NCBI GenBank assembly: GCA_023391315.1
Contig: JAEWBD010000024.1
Span: 1-15,893, forward strand
Reading direction: 5' to 3'
From: Bacteroidota bacterium
GTDB lineage: Bacteria; Bacteroidota; Bacteroidia; Chitinophagales; Chitinophagaceae
Length of the DNA stretch: 15,893 nt
In this document: piece after piece, positions 7,695 through 15,510 of the stretch
Position numbering within the stretch: position 1 is the first letter of the stretch
How the letters are laid out: each line of letters starts with the position of its first letter
The notes under the pieces: generated by a model
Databases searched by the model: none
The model's input: only the letters and a program-made list of their open reading frames with translations
Told to the model about the DNA's origin: nothing
Translations under genes and position numbers: made by a program

Positions 7695-8339
7695 ATGAAA
7701 AGAAGAGACTTCATCGGCCGCATGGCGGTAACTGCATCTGTTGCCGGCATTATAACGGCGTGCAGCAAAGACGATGATAATCATGGCAGCAATGGCGGTA
7801 TTGATTTGGGCAGCGGCGACCCCGGCATATTAAACTATGCTTATGCTTTGGAACAACTGGAAGCAGCATTTTATGCGCAGGTAATAACAACGCAGTATGG
7901 TGGCATTACCACAGATGAAGTGGCTTTGCTTACGGACATCCGCGATCATGAAGTGGCGCATCGTGAATTTTTTAAAACAGCATTGGGCAGCGCCGCCATA
8001 CCTGCTTTGGAAGTTGATTTTTCTTCCATTGATTTCTCCAGCAGGGACAGTGTTTTGGGTACCGCCAAAGCATTTGAAGATCTTGGCGTAAGCGCTTACA
8101 ATGGTGCCGGGCAGCTGATAACATCAGCAGAATATTTGCTTGTTGCCGGGAAAATTGTTTCGGTGGAAGCAAGGCATGCAGCCTATATACGCGACCTTAT
8201 TGCTTACGGCTCATTTGGCGACAACACTACCGTTGATAATAATGGTTTGGATATGGCAAAGCTGCCAAATGATGTATTGGCAATTGCTTCCTCTTTCCTT
8301 ATTTCAAAACTTGATGCCTCCCATTTACCAACAAACTAA
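7695..8339 (+). CDS. Ferritin-like domain protein, Tat-type lipoprotein
   Basis: A 214-residue exported ferritin-like protein (Ferritin_2/DUF4142-like four-helix bundle class). The N-terminus MKRRDFIGRM carries a twin-arginine motif, and the signal ends in ITAC, a lipobox with Cys23. It is thus probably exported folded through Tat and lipid-anchored. Likely metal ligands fall in the usual places: E53/E56 (ALEQLEAAFY), H85-E86-x-x-H89 (RDHEVAHREF), E128-D129 (AFEDLGVSAY) and E158-x-R-H161 (VEARHAAY). I chose ATG 7695 because it places the Tat motif at the very start; ATG 7650 would add 15 residues and an even longer frame extends to 7578. It is followed after 11 nt by a second ferritin-like gene. 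Role in iron, redox or peroxide handling in the envelope is inferred only. Confidence 0.85.
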   Translation: MKRRDFIGRMAVTASVAGIITACSKDDDNHGSNGGIDLGSGDPGILNYAYALEQLEAAFYAQVITTQYGGITTDEVALLTDIRDHEVAHREFFKTALGSAAIPALEVDFSSIDFSSRDSVLGTAKAFEDLGVSAYNGAGQLITSAEYLLVAGKIVSVEARHAAYIRDLIAYGSFGDNTTVDNNGLDMAKLPNDVLAIASSFLISKLDASHLPTN

Positions 8340-8350
8340 AAAATAGTAAT

Positions 8351-9172
8351 ATGAATTTGCTGAATATATTTAACCAGATACAGGAAACAGACCCTGAGAT
8401 TTATGAACGTATTGATGACAGGCGGGCAGCCATGCACCGGTTTAAAAACATCGGCGGAAAACTTGCATTAACAGCCGTACCCCTTGCACTGGGTGGCATG
8501 CTGAACAAAGCATACAGCGCACCACCACCTTCAGGCATAACCGCTATATTAAATTTTGCGCTTACACTGGAATATCTTGAAGCGGAATTTTATGCTACAG
8601 CCGTTGCTTTAGCCGGGCTTATCAATGCATCTGAAAAATCTTCTTTTGCCATGATATCGCAGCATGAAACCGCACATGTTGCCATCCTGAAAACCACCAT
8701 CACTGCATTGGGCGACACACCGGTTGACAAGCCCGAGTTTGATTTTACAGCGGGCGGTGCTTTCCCTACTGTTTTTTCAGATTACCAGGTTTTTCTTGCC
8801 GTTTCCCAAACTTTTGAAGATACCGGCGTACGGGCTTACAAAGGACAGGCAGGTGGCCTGATGAGCAGTAATGAAGTTTTAACGGCAGCCCTGCAAATTC
8901 ATTCTGTGGAAGCGCGCCATGCATCGCATGTGCGAAAGATACGCAGGATGACAGGCGCCGACGCTTCTGAAAAACCGTGGATTACAGGTAAAAGCACCAA
9001 TGGTATTGGTTCTGCCGTGCAGGCTTCTTACAACGGGGAAGAAAACACCATGCAATTAAAAATTGATATTACCACATTAGATGGTGCAACTGCAAACGCC
9101 GCCACCGAGAGTTTTGATGAGCCATTAACTATGGATGAAGTGCTGGCGATTGTAGGGCCATTTATAAAATAA
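8351..9172 (+). CDS. Ferritin-like domain protein (second of pair)
   Basis: A 273-residue paralogue of the preceding protein. It begins MNLLNIFNQIQETDPEIYER and then DDRRAAMHRFKNIGGKLALT, a family-typical leader in which an RR pair precedes a hydrophobic stretch (about 36-57, ending AYSA), probably a signal sequence or anchor. The ferritin-like bundle follows, with E74/E77 (TLEYLEAEFYA), H105-E106-x-x-H109 (SQHETAHVAI), E156-D157 (TFEDTGVRAYKG) and E187-x-R-H190 (SVEARHASHV) as probable di-metal ligands. Compared with its neighbour it has a longer C-terminal tail (about 200-273) with GSAVQASYNGEENTMQLKID and a final MDEVLAIVGPFIK. The 11-nt spacing implies one transcript and perhaps a heteromeric complex. 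Confidence 0.85.
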   Translation: MNLLNIFNQIQETDPEIYERIDDRRAAMHRFKNIGGKLALTAVPLALGGMLNKAYSAPPPSGITAILNFALTLEYLEAEFYATAVALAGLINASEKSSFAMISQHETAHVAILKTTITALGDTPVDKPEFDFTAGGAFPTVFSDYQVFLAVSQTFEDTGVRAYKGQAGGLMSSNEVLTAALQIHSVEARHASHVRKIRRMTGADASEKPWITGKSTNGIGSAVQASYNGEENTMQLKIDITTLDGATANAATESFDEPLTMDEVLAIVGPFIK

Positions 9173-9207
9173 GTTTTAGTAAAGTTCAATATTCCGGTAC
9201 AGGCAAG

Positions 9208-9284
9208 CGAAAGGTTAGCCTATAAATTACCTGTTGCCCAAAGGGCAGGGCAACAGGTACCGGATATTGTGGTGTAGCCTTTCG
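9208..9284. terminator. Strong nested hairpin between convergent genes, probable bidirectional terminator
   Basis: A perfect 12-bp inverted repeat, TACCTGTTGCCC at 9228-9239 and GGGCAACAGGTA at 9248-9259, with an 8-nt loop. It is flanked by an outer 7-bp inverted pair, CGAAAGG at 9208-9214 and CCTTTCG at 9278-9284. It sits just after the second ferritin-like gene and before the end of the convergent hydrolase remnant, where a terminator for both directions is expected. No clear U-tract directly follows the inner stem. Confidence 0.6.
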
Positions 9285-9310
9285 GCATCCGCTATACTTA
9301 AGGCCACTGG

Positions 9311-9670
9311 TTACTTTAAAAAATTCTCCAGGTAATTTAAAATAGTTGCTGTTTGCATTATCAGGGTAACATGACTTTGTGCGGGCACAATAGCCAATTG
9401 GGATTTTGGCATTGGTTGCAAATCACCGGCAACACCGCCGCCCAGTAACTGGTAGGTTTTCATCAATTCAATCTTATCCAATCCATCATTATCGCCCGCT
9501 ATGATTAATACCGGCGCTGCTATTTTAGCAATATTGGAATCGCCCAGGTTAAAGGGTTTTGCAACAAAAACAAACATCTGCTCCAAAAATTTAGTCCATT
9601 TTGTTGTATCGGGCGCTACGGCATCGTAAGCGGTTTTCAAAGGTGTATTTCTACCGGTTTGTGTCTTCAC
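9311..9670 (-). pseudogene. Alpha/beta hydrolase, C-terminal remnant
   Basis: An open frame of up to 119 residues with only the C-terminal half of an alpha/beta hydrolase. It shows IAAPVLIIAGDNDGLDKIEL, where the Asp of GDNDG is in the position of the catalytic acid, and IVPAQSHVTLIM, where the His is the catalytic base. The GxSxG nucleophile half is absent. The only available start is a GTG at 9668-9670 that lies inside a repeated element, and the first residues (KTQTGR) are repeat sequence, so the coding homology begins only at about 9650. The simplest explanation is that insertion of the repeat, or a deletion with it, removed the 5' half of the gene. An active enzyme is not expected. Confidence 0.7.
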
Positions 9671-9919
9671 AAACCGGAATTAGATAGTTGATATTTTCGA
9701 TTGACGGGGATTTACTGATCTGAAAATTAATGGTTTTCTTATTGTACTTTTCTCTTGAAAGAAAAGTACCAAAAGTTCAAGAAAAAATGATATTCAGCAC
9801 ATTTTTTCTTACACCCTGATTTAGCGTTTGTACTGATGATTTTTCAGCAGTTATGCCTTGACTTTTAATTCTAATAACTTTATTGTGGTGACAGTGGGAT
9901 AATACAAGTTTATTGAATG
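9649..9919. repeat. Structured direct repeat, copy 1
   Basis: The first of two tandem, diverged copies with a period of 311 bases. It opens with hairpin A at 9654-9677 (CCGGTTTGTG, loop TCTT, CACAAACCGG) and contains hairpin B at 9744-9769 (GTACTTTTCT, 6-nt loop, AGAAAAGTAC). The copy starts exactly where the hydrolase remnant loses homology. A short partial third copy (9932-9957) resembles its own segment around 9770-9795. No transposase is present; it looks like a dispersed non-coding repeat of REP/MITE type. Confidence 0.8.
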
Positions 9920-9959
9920 AATATTTCATCTCAAAAAGGTTCAAGAAAAATGATATTTA

Positions 9960-10233
9960 TTCTACCGGTTTGTGTCTTCACAAACCGGAATTAGATAGTT
10001 AATATTTTTCGATTGGCGGGGATTTACTGATTAGAAAATTAATAGTTTTCTTTTGGTACTTTTTTCTTGACAAAAAAGTACCAAAAGTTCAAGAACGGAT
10101 GATATTCAGCACATTTTTTCTTGCGCCATGATTTGGCTTTTGTGCTGATGATTCTTTGGGCTGCTCATCTTGATGTTTTAATTCTAAACAACTTATTGCA
10201 GGTAACAGTGTGATAATACAGGTGTGGTGAATG
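9960..10233. repeat. Structured direct repeat, copy 2
   Basis: The second copy of the element, aligned along its whole length with copy 1. Hairpin A at 9965-9988 is identical. Hairpin B at 10055-10082 (GGTACTTTTTT, 6-nt loop, AAAAAAGTACC) differs from copy 1 by changes on both arms that keep pairing. A third inverted pair, CAGCACA and TGTGCTG, is perfect here and has one mismatch in copy 1. Conservation of pairing suggests that the folded form matters for the element's spread or function. Confidence 0.8.
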
Positions 10234-10284
10234 GGGGCCTCACCCTGTTGAAAGGCTTTTTTCAGCATTTTTCAGATACCTTTT

Positions 10285-10328
10285 GTTCGTATCTTGTTCG
10301 TACCATGTTCGTACCATGTTCGTCTTTG
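10285..10328. repeat. 11-bp tandem repeat (GTTCGTACCAT-type), four units
   Basis: Four consecutive 11-mers: GTTCGTATCTT, GTTCGTACCAT, GTTCGTACCAT, GTTCGTCTTTG. The last unit's GTTCGTCTTT (10318-10327) has an exact inverse AAAGACGAAC at 10359-10368, giving a possible 10-bp stem around a GC-rich loop. The rest of the stretch to 10620 has no convincing gene. It must hold the promoter of the hsdR remnant: TATATTTG at 10557-10564 matches the -7 consensus but lacks a -33 partner. Confidence 0.65.
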
Positions 10329-10620
10329 TTTACCCCGCCGGCGAAGATGGGACGAAGAAAAGACGAACAAGGCAGAGGTTTGGGGCAAGCTATCATACAT
10401 AGGCCGGTTTGTCGGGTGGGTGTTTGTATTTTTTATGGGGAAGTTGAGCCAGGTATCGTGTATTGCATACAAAGAATGCTAAAAAGGTATTGCGGGAAAG
10501 GGAGAGACCGCGTTCAATAGAAAGATATACAGCAAGTAAAACAGATGGCAAAAATTTATATTTGATTTTGCCTGTTTCAAGCCAAATCTTTAGCTTTAGC
10601 TTTTTTAACCATTACTTGTT

Positions 10621-11895
10621 TTGCTAAACCAGAATCCTGAACAACTTGCCCGTGATGAAATAGACAGACAACTACTTGCCTGTGGCTGGGTTGTTCAACA
10701 TAAAAAAGAAATTAATCTTTCGGCTTCCCAGGGAGTTGCTGTCCGTGAGTATCAGACTGATATTGGTCCGGCTGATTATGTTTTGTTCATTAACAAAAAA
10801 CCTGTGGGCATTATTGAAGCAAAGCGAAGTGAAGAGGGCGTGCATCTTACGATGCATGAAGATAAAACGGAAGGTTATGCTACGGCCAAACTTAAATACC
10901 TAAACAATCAGCCTTTATACTTTGGTTATGAAAGCACAGGCGATGTAACCCGCTTTACCGATTTCCGTGATAAGAAACCCCGATCAAGACCTGTATTTAG
11001 CTTTCATCGTCCTGAAACATTTGCCAACTGGTTAAAGCAAGGCGAATCTTTACGAACAAGACTGCATGATATTCCGGCATTACCCGAAGATGGTTTAAGA
11101 GATTGCCAGATCACTGCTATCAATAACTTGGAAAAATCATTTAAGCAAGCAAAGCCATTGGCATTAATTCAAATGGCAACAGGCAGTGGTAAAACTTTTA
11201 CTGCCATTACTTTTATTTATCGCTTATTAAAATTTGCAAAGGCTGGTCGCATTTTATTCCTGGTTGATACCAAAAACTTAGGTGAACAGGCTGAGCAGGA
11301 ATTTATGAGTTACCTGCCGAATGATGACAACCGCAAGTTCACAGAACTTTATCCAGTTACAAGATTAAAGAGCAGTTTTATTCCGGAGGATAACAAAGTG
11401 TATATCTCCACCATCCAGCGCATGTATTCTATTTTAAAAGGAACAGAACTGGATGAAAGTGCAGAAGAGGAAAACCCGAATGAACACTTCATACCAAAAG
11501 AAGCCTTGCCTGTTGTTTATAACAAAGATGTGCCGATTGAGTTCTTCGATTTTATTGTGATTGATGAATGCCACCGCAGCATTTATAATTTGTGGAAACA
11601 GGTGCTTGATTATTTTGATGCTTTTCAAATTGGTTTAACGGCCACGCCGGATAACCGCACCTTTGGTTATTTCCATCAAAACCTGGTGAGTGATTATGGT
11701 TATGAAAAAGCCGTGATTGATGGTGTGCTTGTTCCTTACAATGTATTTACTATCGATACAAAAATTACCAAACATGGCGGTGCTATTGCCGTTGGTGAAA
11801 TGGTGGATAAACGGGAACGCTTAACCAGGAAAAAATTCTGGGAAGCGGTGGATGAAGATATTGAATACATAGGAAAGCAGCTTGCTGGAAGATGA
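10621..11895 (+). pseudogene. hsdR: Type I restriction enzyme R subunit (HsdR), 3'-truncated
   Basis: The first 424 residues of an HsdR-type restriction translocase. The PD-(D/E)xK nuclease motif is intact (PADYVLF with D52, then IIEAKR with E66 and K68). The first helicase domain has RDCQ (Q163), Walker A ATGSGKT (186-192), DECH (315-318) and TATP (340-343). After DEDIEYIGKQL the protein ends with AGR and a stop, so the second RecA domain and the C-terminal part that binds the methylase are missing; homologues are roughly twice as long. The start is a TTG: an in-frame stop at 10606-10608 leaves no upstream ATG, and the sequence from LNQNPEQLARDEID already matches family N-termini. The break at about 11884 coincides with entry into AT-richer cassette DNA. 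No restriction activity is expected, and no hsdM is present. Confidence 0.85.
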
Positions 11896-11904
11896 ATTGT
11901 AGCC

Positions 11905-12900
11905 ATGCAAAGCTTTATTAATTTTTTTACTAAAAAGAATAAAATGTTTATTACAAATTATGGAAGTTTTAATGGAAACACATGGGAGGACATGTTTCAG
12001 ATAATTCTCAAGAGAAAGTACATGGACGTCGGATACGTTAGGGTCAAGGCTTCACCTGGCGATTTTGGAATTGAGGGTTATACTAAAGATGGAAAAACTT
12101 TTCAATGCTATTGTCCAAATATGCATGTCGATTCAAACACGTATTATGAAAAGCAAAGAGTAAAAATTACAAACGATATAAATAAATTAAAAGTAAATCA
12201 AAAAGAATTGAGTGAAATTTTAGGTGGAGTTAAGCTAAAAAAATGGATTCTGGTGACACCCAATATCGCTCATCGAGACTTAATTAATCATTGTAATAAT
12301 AAGCGCGATTTAGTTAAATCTTGGAATTTATTATTTGTCGATAACAATTCTTTTGAAGTATTGGTGCATGAAGCGGACGATTATGCAATAGAAATTGGCG
12401 AATATTTTAATCATACCAATAAGAAATTTTCTATAGTTCCCAAAAAAGAAGATTCAAGTAATGATAATATTGTTCAATGGCAAACTACACAAATTGATTT
12501 AGTAAATAACGCAATTGAAAAAAATGAAATTCGAATCAACTCTTTACCAAATAAAGCAGATGTTAGTGGAAAAGTAAATGTTTTAACAAATGAAACGATC
12601 AGGTATTATCTAAATGGCGAATCCATCTTAAGAATTTGGCAAAGTTCTCAACCTGAAAATCACCAAAGATTTATTGAGCTATTAGCTAGCGTTGAGGAAG
12701 AACTTAAAGAAAAATGTATTTTAAATATTGTGGATCCTAATCATTTTGTAAAAGAAATAAGTAACTACATTGAAAATAAAATTGGAACAGCATTTAGCTA
12801 TTTGGATGAATCAACAATTGTAAGACTAAAAAATTACGCTATTTCTTTTTGGATACTTAGGTGTCCATTATACTTTGAAAAAACTCCAAATGAAAGTTGA
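11905..12900 (+). CDS. Putative ABC-3C system effector: nuclease-like N-terminal domain plus C-terminal adaptor region
   Basis: A 331-residue protein, first gene of the three-gene cassette. The N-terminal part (about 14-130) resembles a restriction-endonuclease fold: TWEDMFQIILKRKY, VRVKASPGDFGIEGYTKDGK, then FQCYCP, comparable with the GD-G-DG ... QCK pattern of Mrr-like enzymes. The usual final Lys is replaced by Tyr (Q67-C68-Y69), so catalysis is uncertain. The next part, KKWILVTPNIAHRDLINHCN to LLFVDNNSFEVLVHEADDYA, completes the domain. The C-terminal 130 residues (about 200-331) are helical and unlike the nuclease part, as expected for the ABC-3C C-terminal domain that contacts the partners. 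M1 (11905) and M14 (11944, MFITNYGSFNG) are both possible starts. The 3' end overlaps the next gene by 11 nt. Role in defence is inferred from context; the exact effector class is unsure. Confidence 0.65.
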   Translation: MQSFINFFTKKNKMFITNYGSFNGNTWEDMFQIILKRKYMDVGYVRVKASPGDFGIEGYTKDGKTFQCYCPNMHVDSNTYYEKQRVKITNDINKLKVNQKELSEILGGVKLKKWILVTPNIAHRDLINHCNNKRDLVKSWNLLFVDNNSFEVLVHEADDYAIEIGEYFNHTNKKFSIVPKKEDSSNDNIVQWQTTQIDLVNNAIEKNEIRINSLPNKADVSGKVNVLTNETIRYYLNGESILRIWQSSQPENHQRFIELLASVEEELKEKCILNIVDPNHFVKEISNYIENKIGTAFSYLDESTIVRLKNYAISFWILRCPLYFEKTPNES

Positions 12901-13354
12901 TACGATTCTCGGAGGTTTCAGAAAAAAGCGCCCGCCTATAAATGCAGATTACAGGCCAATGTACAAAATTGGCTTAATTGTTTCCATTTTGGATAAAGTT
13001 TGTATTGGCAACAAATCATCATTGAATAAACTGCATTTTTTTATTTGGTCACTAAAGTCAGAAAAAAATAGAGAATTTATAAAAGCCATTTTGGAATCAA
13101 ATGATACTGCTGGGCTTATATCTTGGGGTGTAGAGCCAGCTTTAAATAAAGCTTTAAGTTTTTGTATTGCAGAAGAACTTATCACTCTTCCAAATGATAA
13201 GTATGTTCTTACATTAAAAGGCAAAGAGCTTGTCAAGAAAATTGATGAAGATGAGCAACTATTAACTGATGAAAAAGTTTTCTTAAGGCGGGTCGGTAAG
13301 AATAAAGTGACCGAAAATTTTATAAATCAATTGACCATAAAGTTAACTAATTGA
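12890..13354 (+). CDS. Putative ABC-3C middle component, small winged-helix-like protein
   Basis: A 154-residue protein between the effector and the ATPase genes. Residues about 22-58 (RPMYKIGLIVSILDKVCIGN to LHFFIWSLKS) look like a helical bundle. Residues about 85-118 (ALSFCIAEELITLPNDKYVL and TLKGKELVKKI) look like a recognition helix followed by a beta wing, as in winged-helix domains. Known ABC-3C middle components are small proteins of this size and place. I chose ATG 12890, which overlaps the upstream stop (ATGAAAGTTGA, 11 nt) and favours translational coupling; a TTG at 12875 would add five residues. Its stop is followed after one nucleotide by the ATPase ATG. No catalytic motif is seen, and a structural bridge between effector and ATPase is the likely role. 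Confidence 0.6.
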   Translation: MKVDTILGGFRKKRPPINADYRPMYKIGLIVSILDKVCIGNKSSLNKLHFFIWSLKSEKNREFIKAILESNDTAGLISWGVEPALNKALSFCIAEELITLPNDKYVLTLKGKELVKKIDEDEQLLTDEKVFLRRVGKNKVTENFINQLTIKLTN

Positions 13355-13355
13355 C

Positions 13356-15437
13356 ATGTTACACATAGCTGCTATCCGAATTAACATTAATACGAATAAG
13401 GGTCTATTTGGACGTACTATTACATTTAAAAAAGGTTTAAATATTATCAGGGCAAACAATACTTCAGGAAAAAGCTCCTTATTTGGTGCTATAGTTTATG
13501 GTCTTGGTTTCGAGGAGCTGCTTGGAAGCAGAAATGAAAGGGCATTACAGTCTGTGTTTAAGTCGGTAGTTAAGGAATTTTCTAAAGAAGATAAAGAAAG
13601 TTTTAAAGAAAGTAATGTAATTCAATCTGAAATTTATTTGGAAATTACCAACGGCAAAAAAAATATAACGACCAAAAGATATATCATCAATGATAAAGTA
13701 AAGTCTCAAGCTATTGAAGTTTTTCTAGGGTCATTAATTTCGGAACCAGGTGAAGGAATTGAACGAATATCAATGTATTTGCATGACAAAGGGAGTGCAA
13801 CGAATGAAGAGATTGGCTTTCATAAATTTTTAGAGGATTTTTTAGGAGTTAAACTTCCGGAGATTGTAAACCAAGATGGCAAAAGAGTTAAACTATATCT
13901 TCCACTAATTTCAGCTGCACATTTTATAGAACAAAAATCAGGGTGGTCTGACTTTTATGCAAATATGCCTTACTATGGCATAAGAGATGCTAACTCTAAA
14001 GTTTTTGAGTATTTATTAAATTTCGATGTTTTTGAAACTGCGGCAACTAGACAGGAAATACAGAATCAATTAAAAGATATAGAGTCACGGTGGGAGAAAA
14101 CGCTAGATAGAATAAAAAATACAGTTTCGAGAGCCGGTGGAGAGATAGTTGGTATCCCTAATTCAGCCGAAATAATTTCAGCCGATATAAAACCTTATGC
14201 CAGATTCTATCGAGGAGATAAGCACTACCTGTTGAATGAATTAATTGATAATTCCCTTATGCAGTTGAGGGAAGTCCAACAAGAGCTGACAACACCGATA
14301 AATGAAAATTTAGAGAAAATACAAAATACTTTATATCAGACAAAGGAGTTAACTGAACGGTATGAGATTCTATACGAAAGTTTGGGTTCAGAGATTAGCC
14401 AAGAAAAAGAAAGTCTTCGGCAATATATTCATCAGTTGAAGAACGTTTCGGAAGATTTAAAAAAGAACAAAGACGAAGAAAAGTTACAAAAGCTGGGTCT
14501 TGAATCAAATCTAAAAATTGCAACAAGTACGTGTCCCACATGTAATCAAAGCATTAATGATTCTCTTCTTTCCTCAAAATTACACTTTACACCAATGCGA
14601 ATTGATGAGAACATATCGTACCTAAATGCTCAACAAAAAATGATTCAAGCATTTATTGACAACTTAAAAGAGGTAATCAGTGATAAAGAAACAAAACTTT
14701 CATCTATAGAGAATGCCATTCAAATTAATCGTCAAAAGATCAGAGCCTTAAGAAAAGATCTAACTAGTGATGATAGATTGCCATCCGAGGAAATAATTGA
14801 ACGCAAGGTTGTGTTGGAGCGTGAGTTATCATTTCTCTATAAACTCAGAAGTGAAATTGAAGAATTAGTGAATCAAATTTATTTAATTAGCAATGAATAT
14901 AAATTATTAAAAGGAAATGAATCATCCGTAATTAAAGAATATCATTCCGCATCTGACCGCGATAAACTTCTCACTTTTGAAAACGCTTTCAAAAATATGC
15001 TTACGAAATTTGGCTTTACTTCGAAACCAGTTTCCACTATCAAAATATCTTCAGAAAAATATACACCTGTTTATGAAATTAAGCATGAAAATGGACTCAA
15101 TCGTCAAGTTGATATAAGATTTGAATCTTCTGCTAGTGACTTTGTAAGAGCCCAATGGGCGTATTACACCTCGTTACTAAAAACATCTATTGCAAAAAAA
15201 GGAAACCATTTTTTAGTACTCTTGTTTGATGAACCGCAACAACAATCAGCTTCAACAACAAGTCTAAAATCCTTTTTAAAAGAACTTGAAACATATAAAG
15301 ATGAACAAATTATAGTTCTTGCATCGTTTCAAAATTCGGAAGATGATTATAAAGAGGCAACTGAAGGGTTGGAGTACTTTAATGTTATTGACTTAGCAAA
15401 AAAAGATGAATTGATGATTCAAAAAATTGAAAGCTAA
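13356..15437 (+). CDS. Rad50/SMC-like ABC ATPase with zinc hook, putative ABC-3C ATPase
   Basis: A 693-residue SMC/Rad50-type ATPase. The N-terminal half-site has the P-loop ANNTSGKSS at 33-41 within LNIIRANNTSGKSSLFGAIV; the first glycine of the classic P-loop is alanine. Coiled-coil arms run about 228-390 and 415-530, rich in Glu/Lys/Gln. They are joined by CPTC at 393-396, a CxxC zinc-hook motif for dimerisation. The C-terminal half has an ABC signature-like SSASDFVRAQWAYYTSLL (591-608) and Walker B HFLVLLFDEP (618-627, D625 and E626), then a beta strand IIVLASFQ where a switch His would be expected but Ser/Phe stand. Its ATG is one nt past the middle component stop. In defence systems such ATPases sense altered or invading DNA and license the effector; that is inference here. 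Confidence 0.85.
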   Translation: MLHIAAIRININTNKGLFGRTITFKKGLNIIRANNTSGKSSLFGAIVYGLGFEELLGSRNERALQSVFKSVVKEFSKEDKESFKESNVIQSEIYLEITNGKKNITTKRYIINDKVKSQAIEVFLGSLISEPGEGIERISMYLHDKGSATNEEIGFHKFLEDFLGVKLPEIVNQDGKRVKLYLPLISAAHFIEQKSGWSDFYANMPYYGIRDANSKVFEYLLNFDVFETAATRQEIQNQLKDIESRWEKTLDRIKNTVSRAGGEIVGIPNSAEIISADIKPYARFYRGDKHYLLNELIDNSLMQLREVQQELTTPINENLEKIQNTLYQTKELTERYEILYESLGSEISQEKESLRQYIHQLKNVSEDLKKNKDEEKLQKLGLESNLKIATSTCPTCNQSINDSLLSSKLHFTPMRIDENISYLNAQQKMIQAFIDNLKEVISDKETKLSSIENAIQINRQKIRALRKDLTSDDRLPSEEIIERKVVLERELSFLYKLRSEIEELVNQIYLISNEYKLLKGNESSVIKEYHSASDRDKLLTFENAFKNMLTKFGFTSKPVSTIKISSEKYTPVYEIKHENGLNRQVDIRFESSASDFVRAQWAYYTSLLKTSIAKKGNHFLVLLFDEPQQQSASTTSLKSFLKELETYKDEQIIVLASFQNSEDDYKEATEGLEYFNVIDLAKKDELMIQKIES

Positions 15438-15510
15438 AGAACACATTACATTTCAGAAAATCAAATTAAGTAGAACTAACTATCATGTACTAAAGCTAAT
15501 AAATGGAAAA

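Noticed and set aside
10285..10328. The 11-bp array as a CRISPR
   Set aside because: Units are directly adjacent with no spacers, far too short for CRISPR repeats, and no cas genes are present.
10224..10520. A 98-codon open frame on the plus strand between the repeats and hsdR
   Set aside because: It runs across the 11-bp repeat array, has an unnatural residue mix and overlaps other open frames of similar length; no family resemblance.
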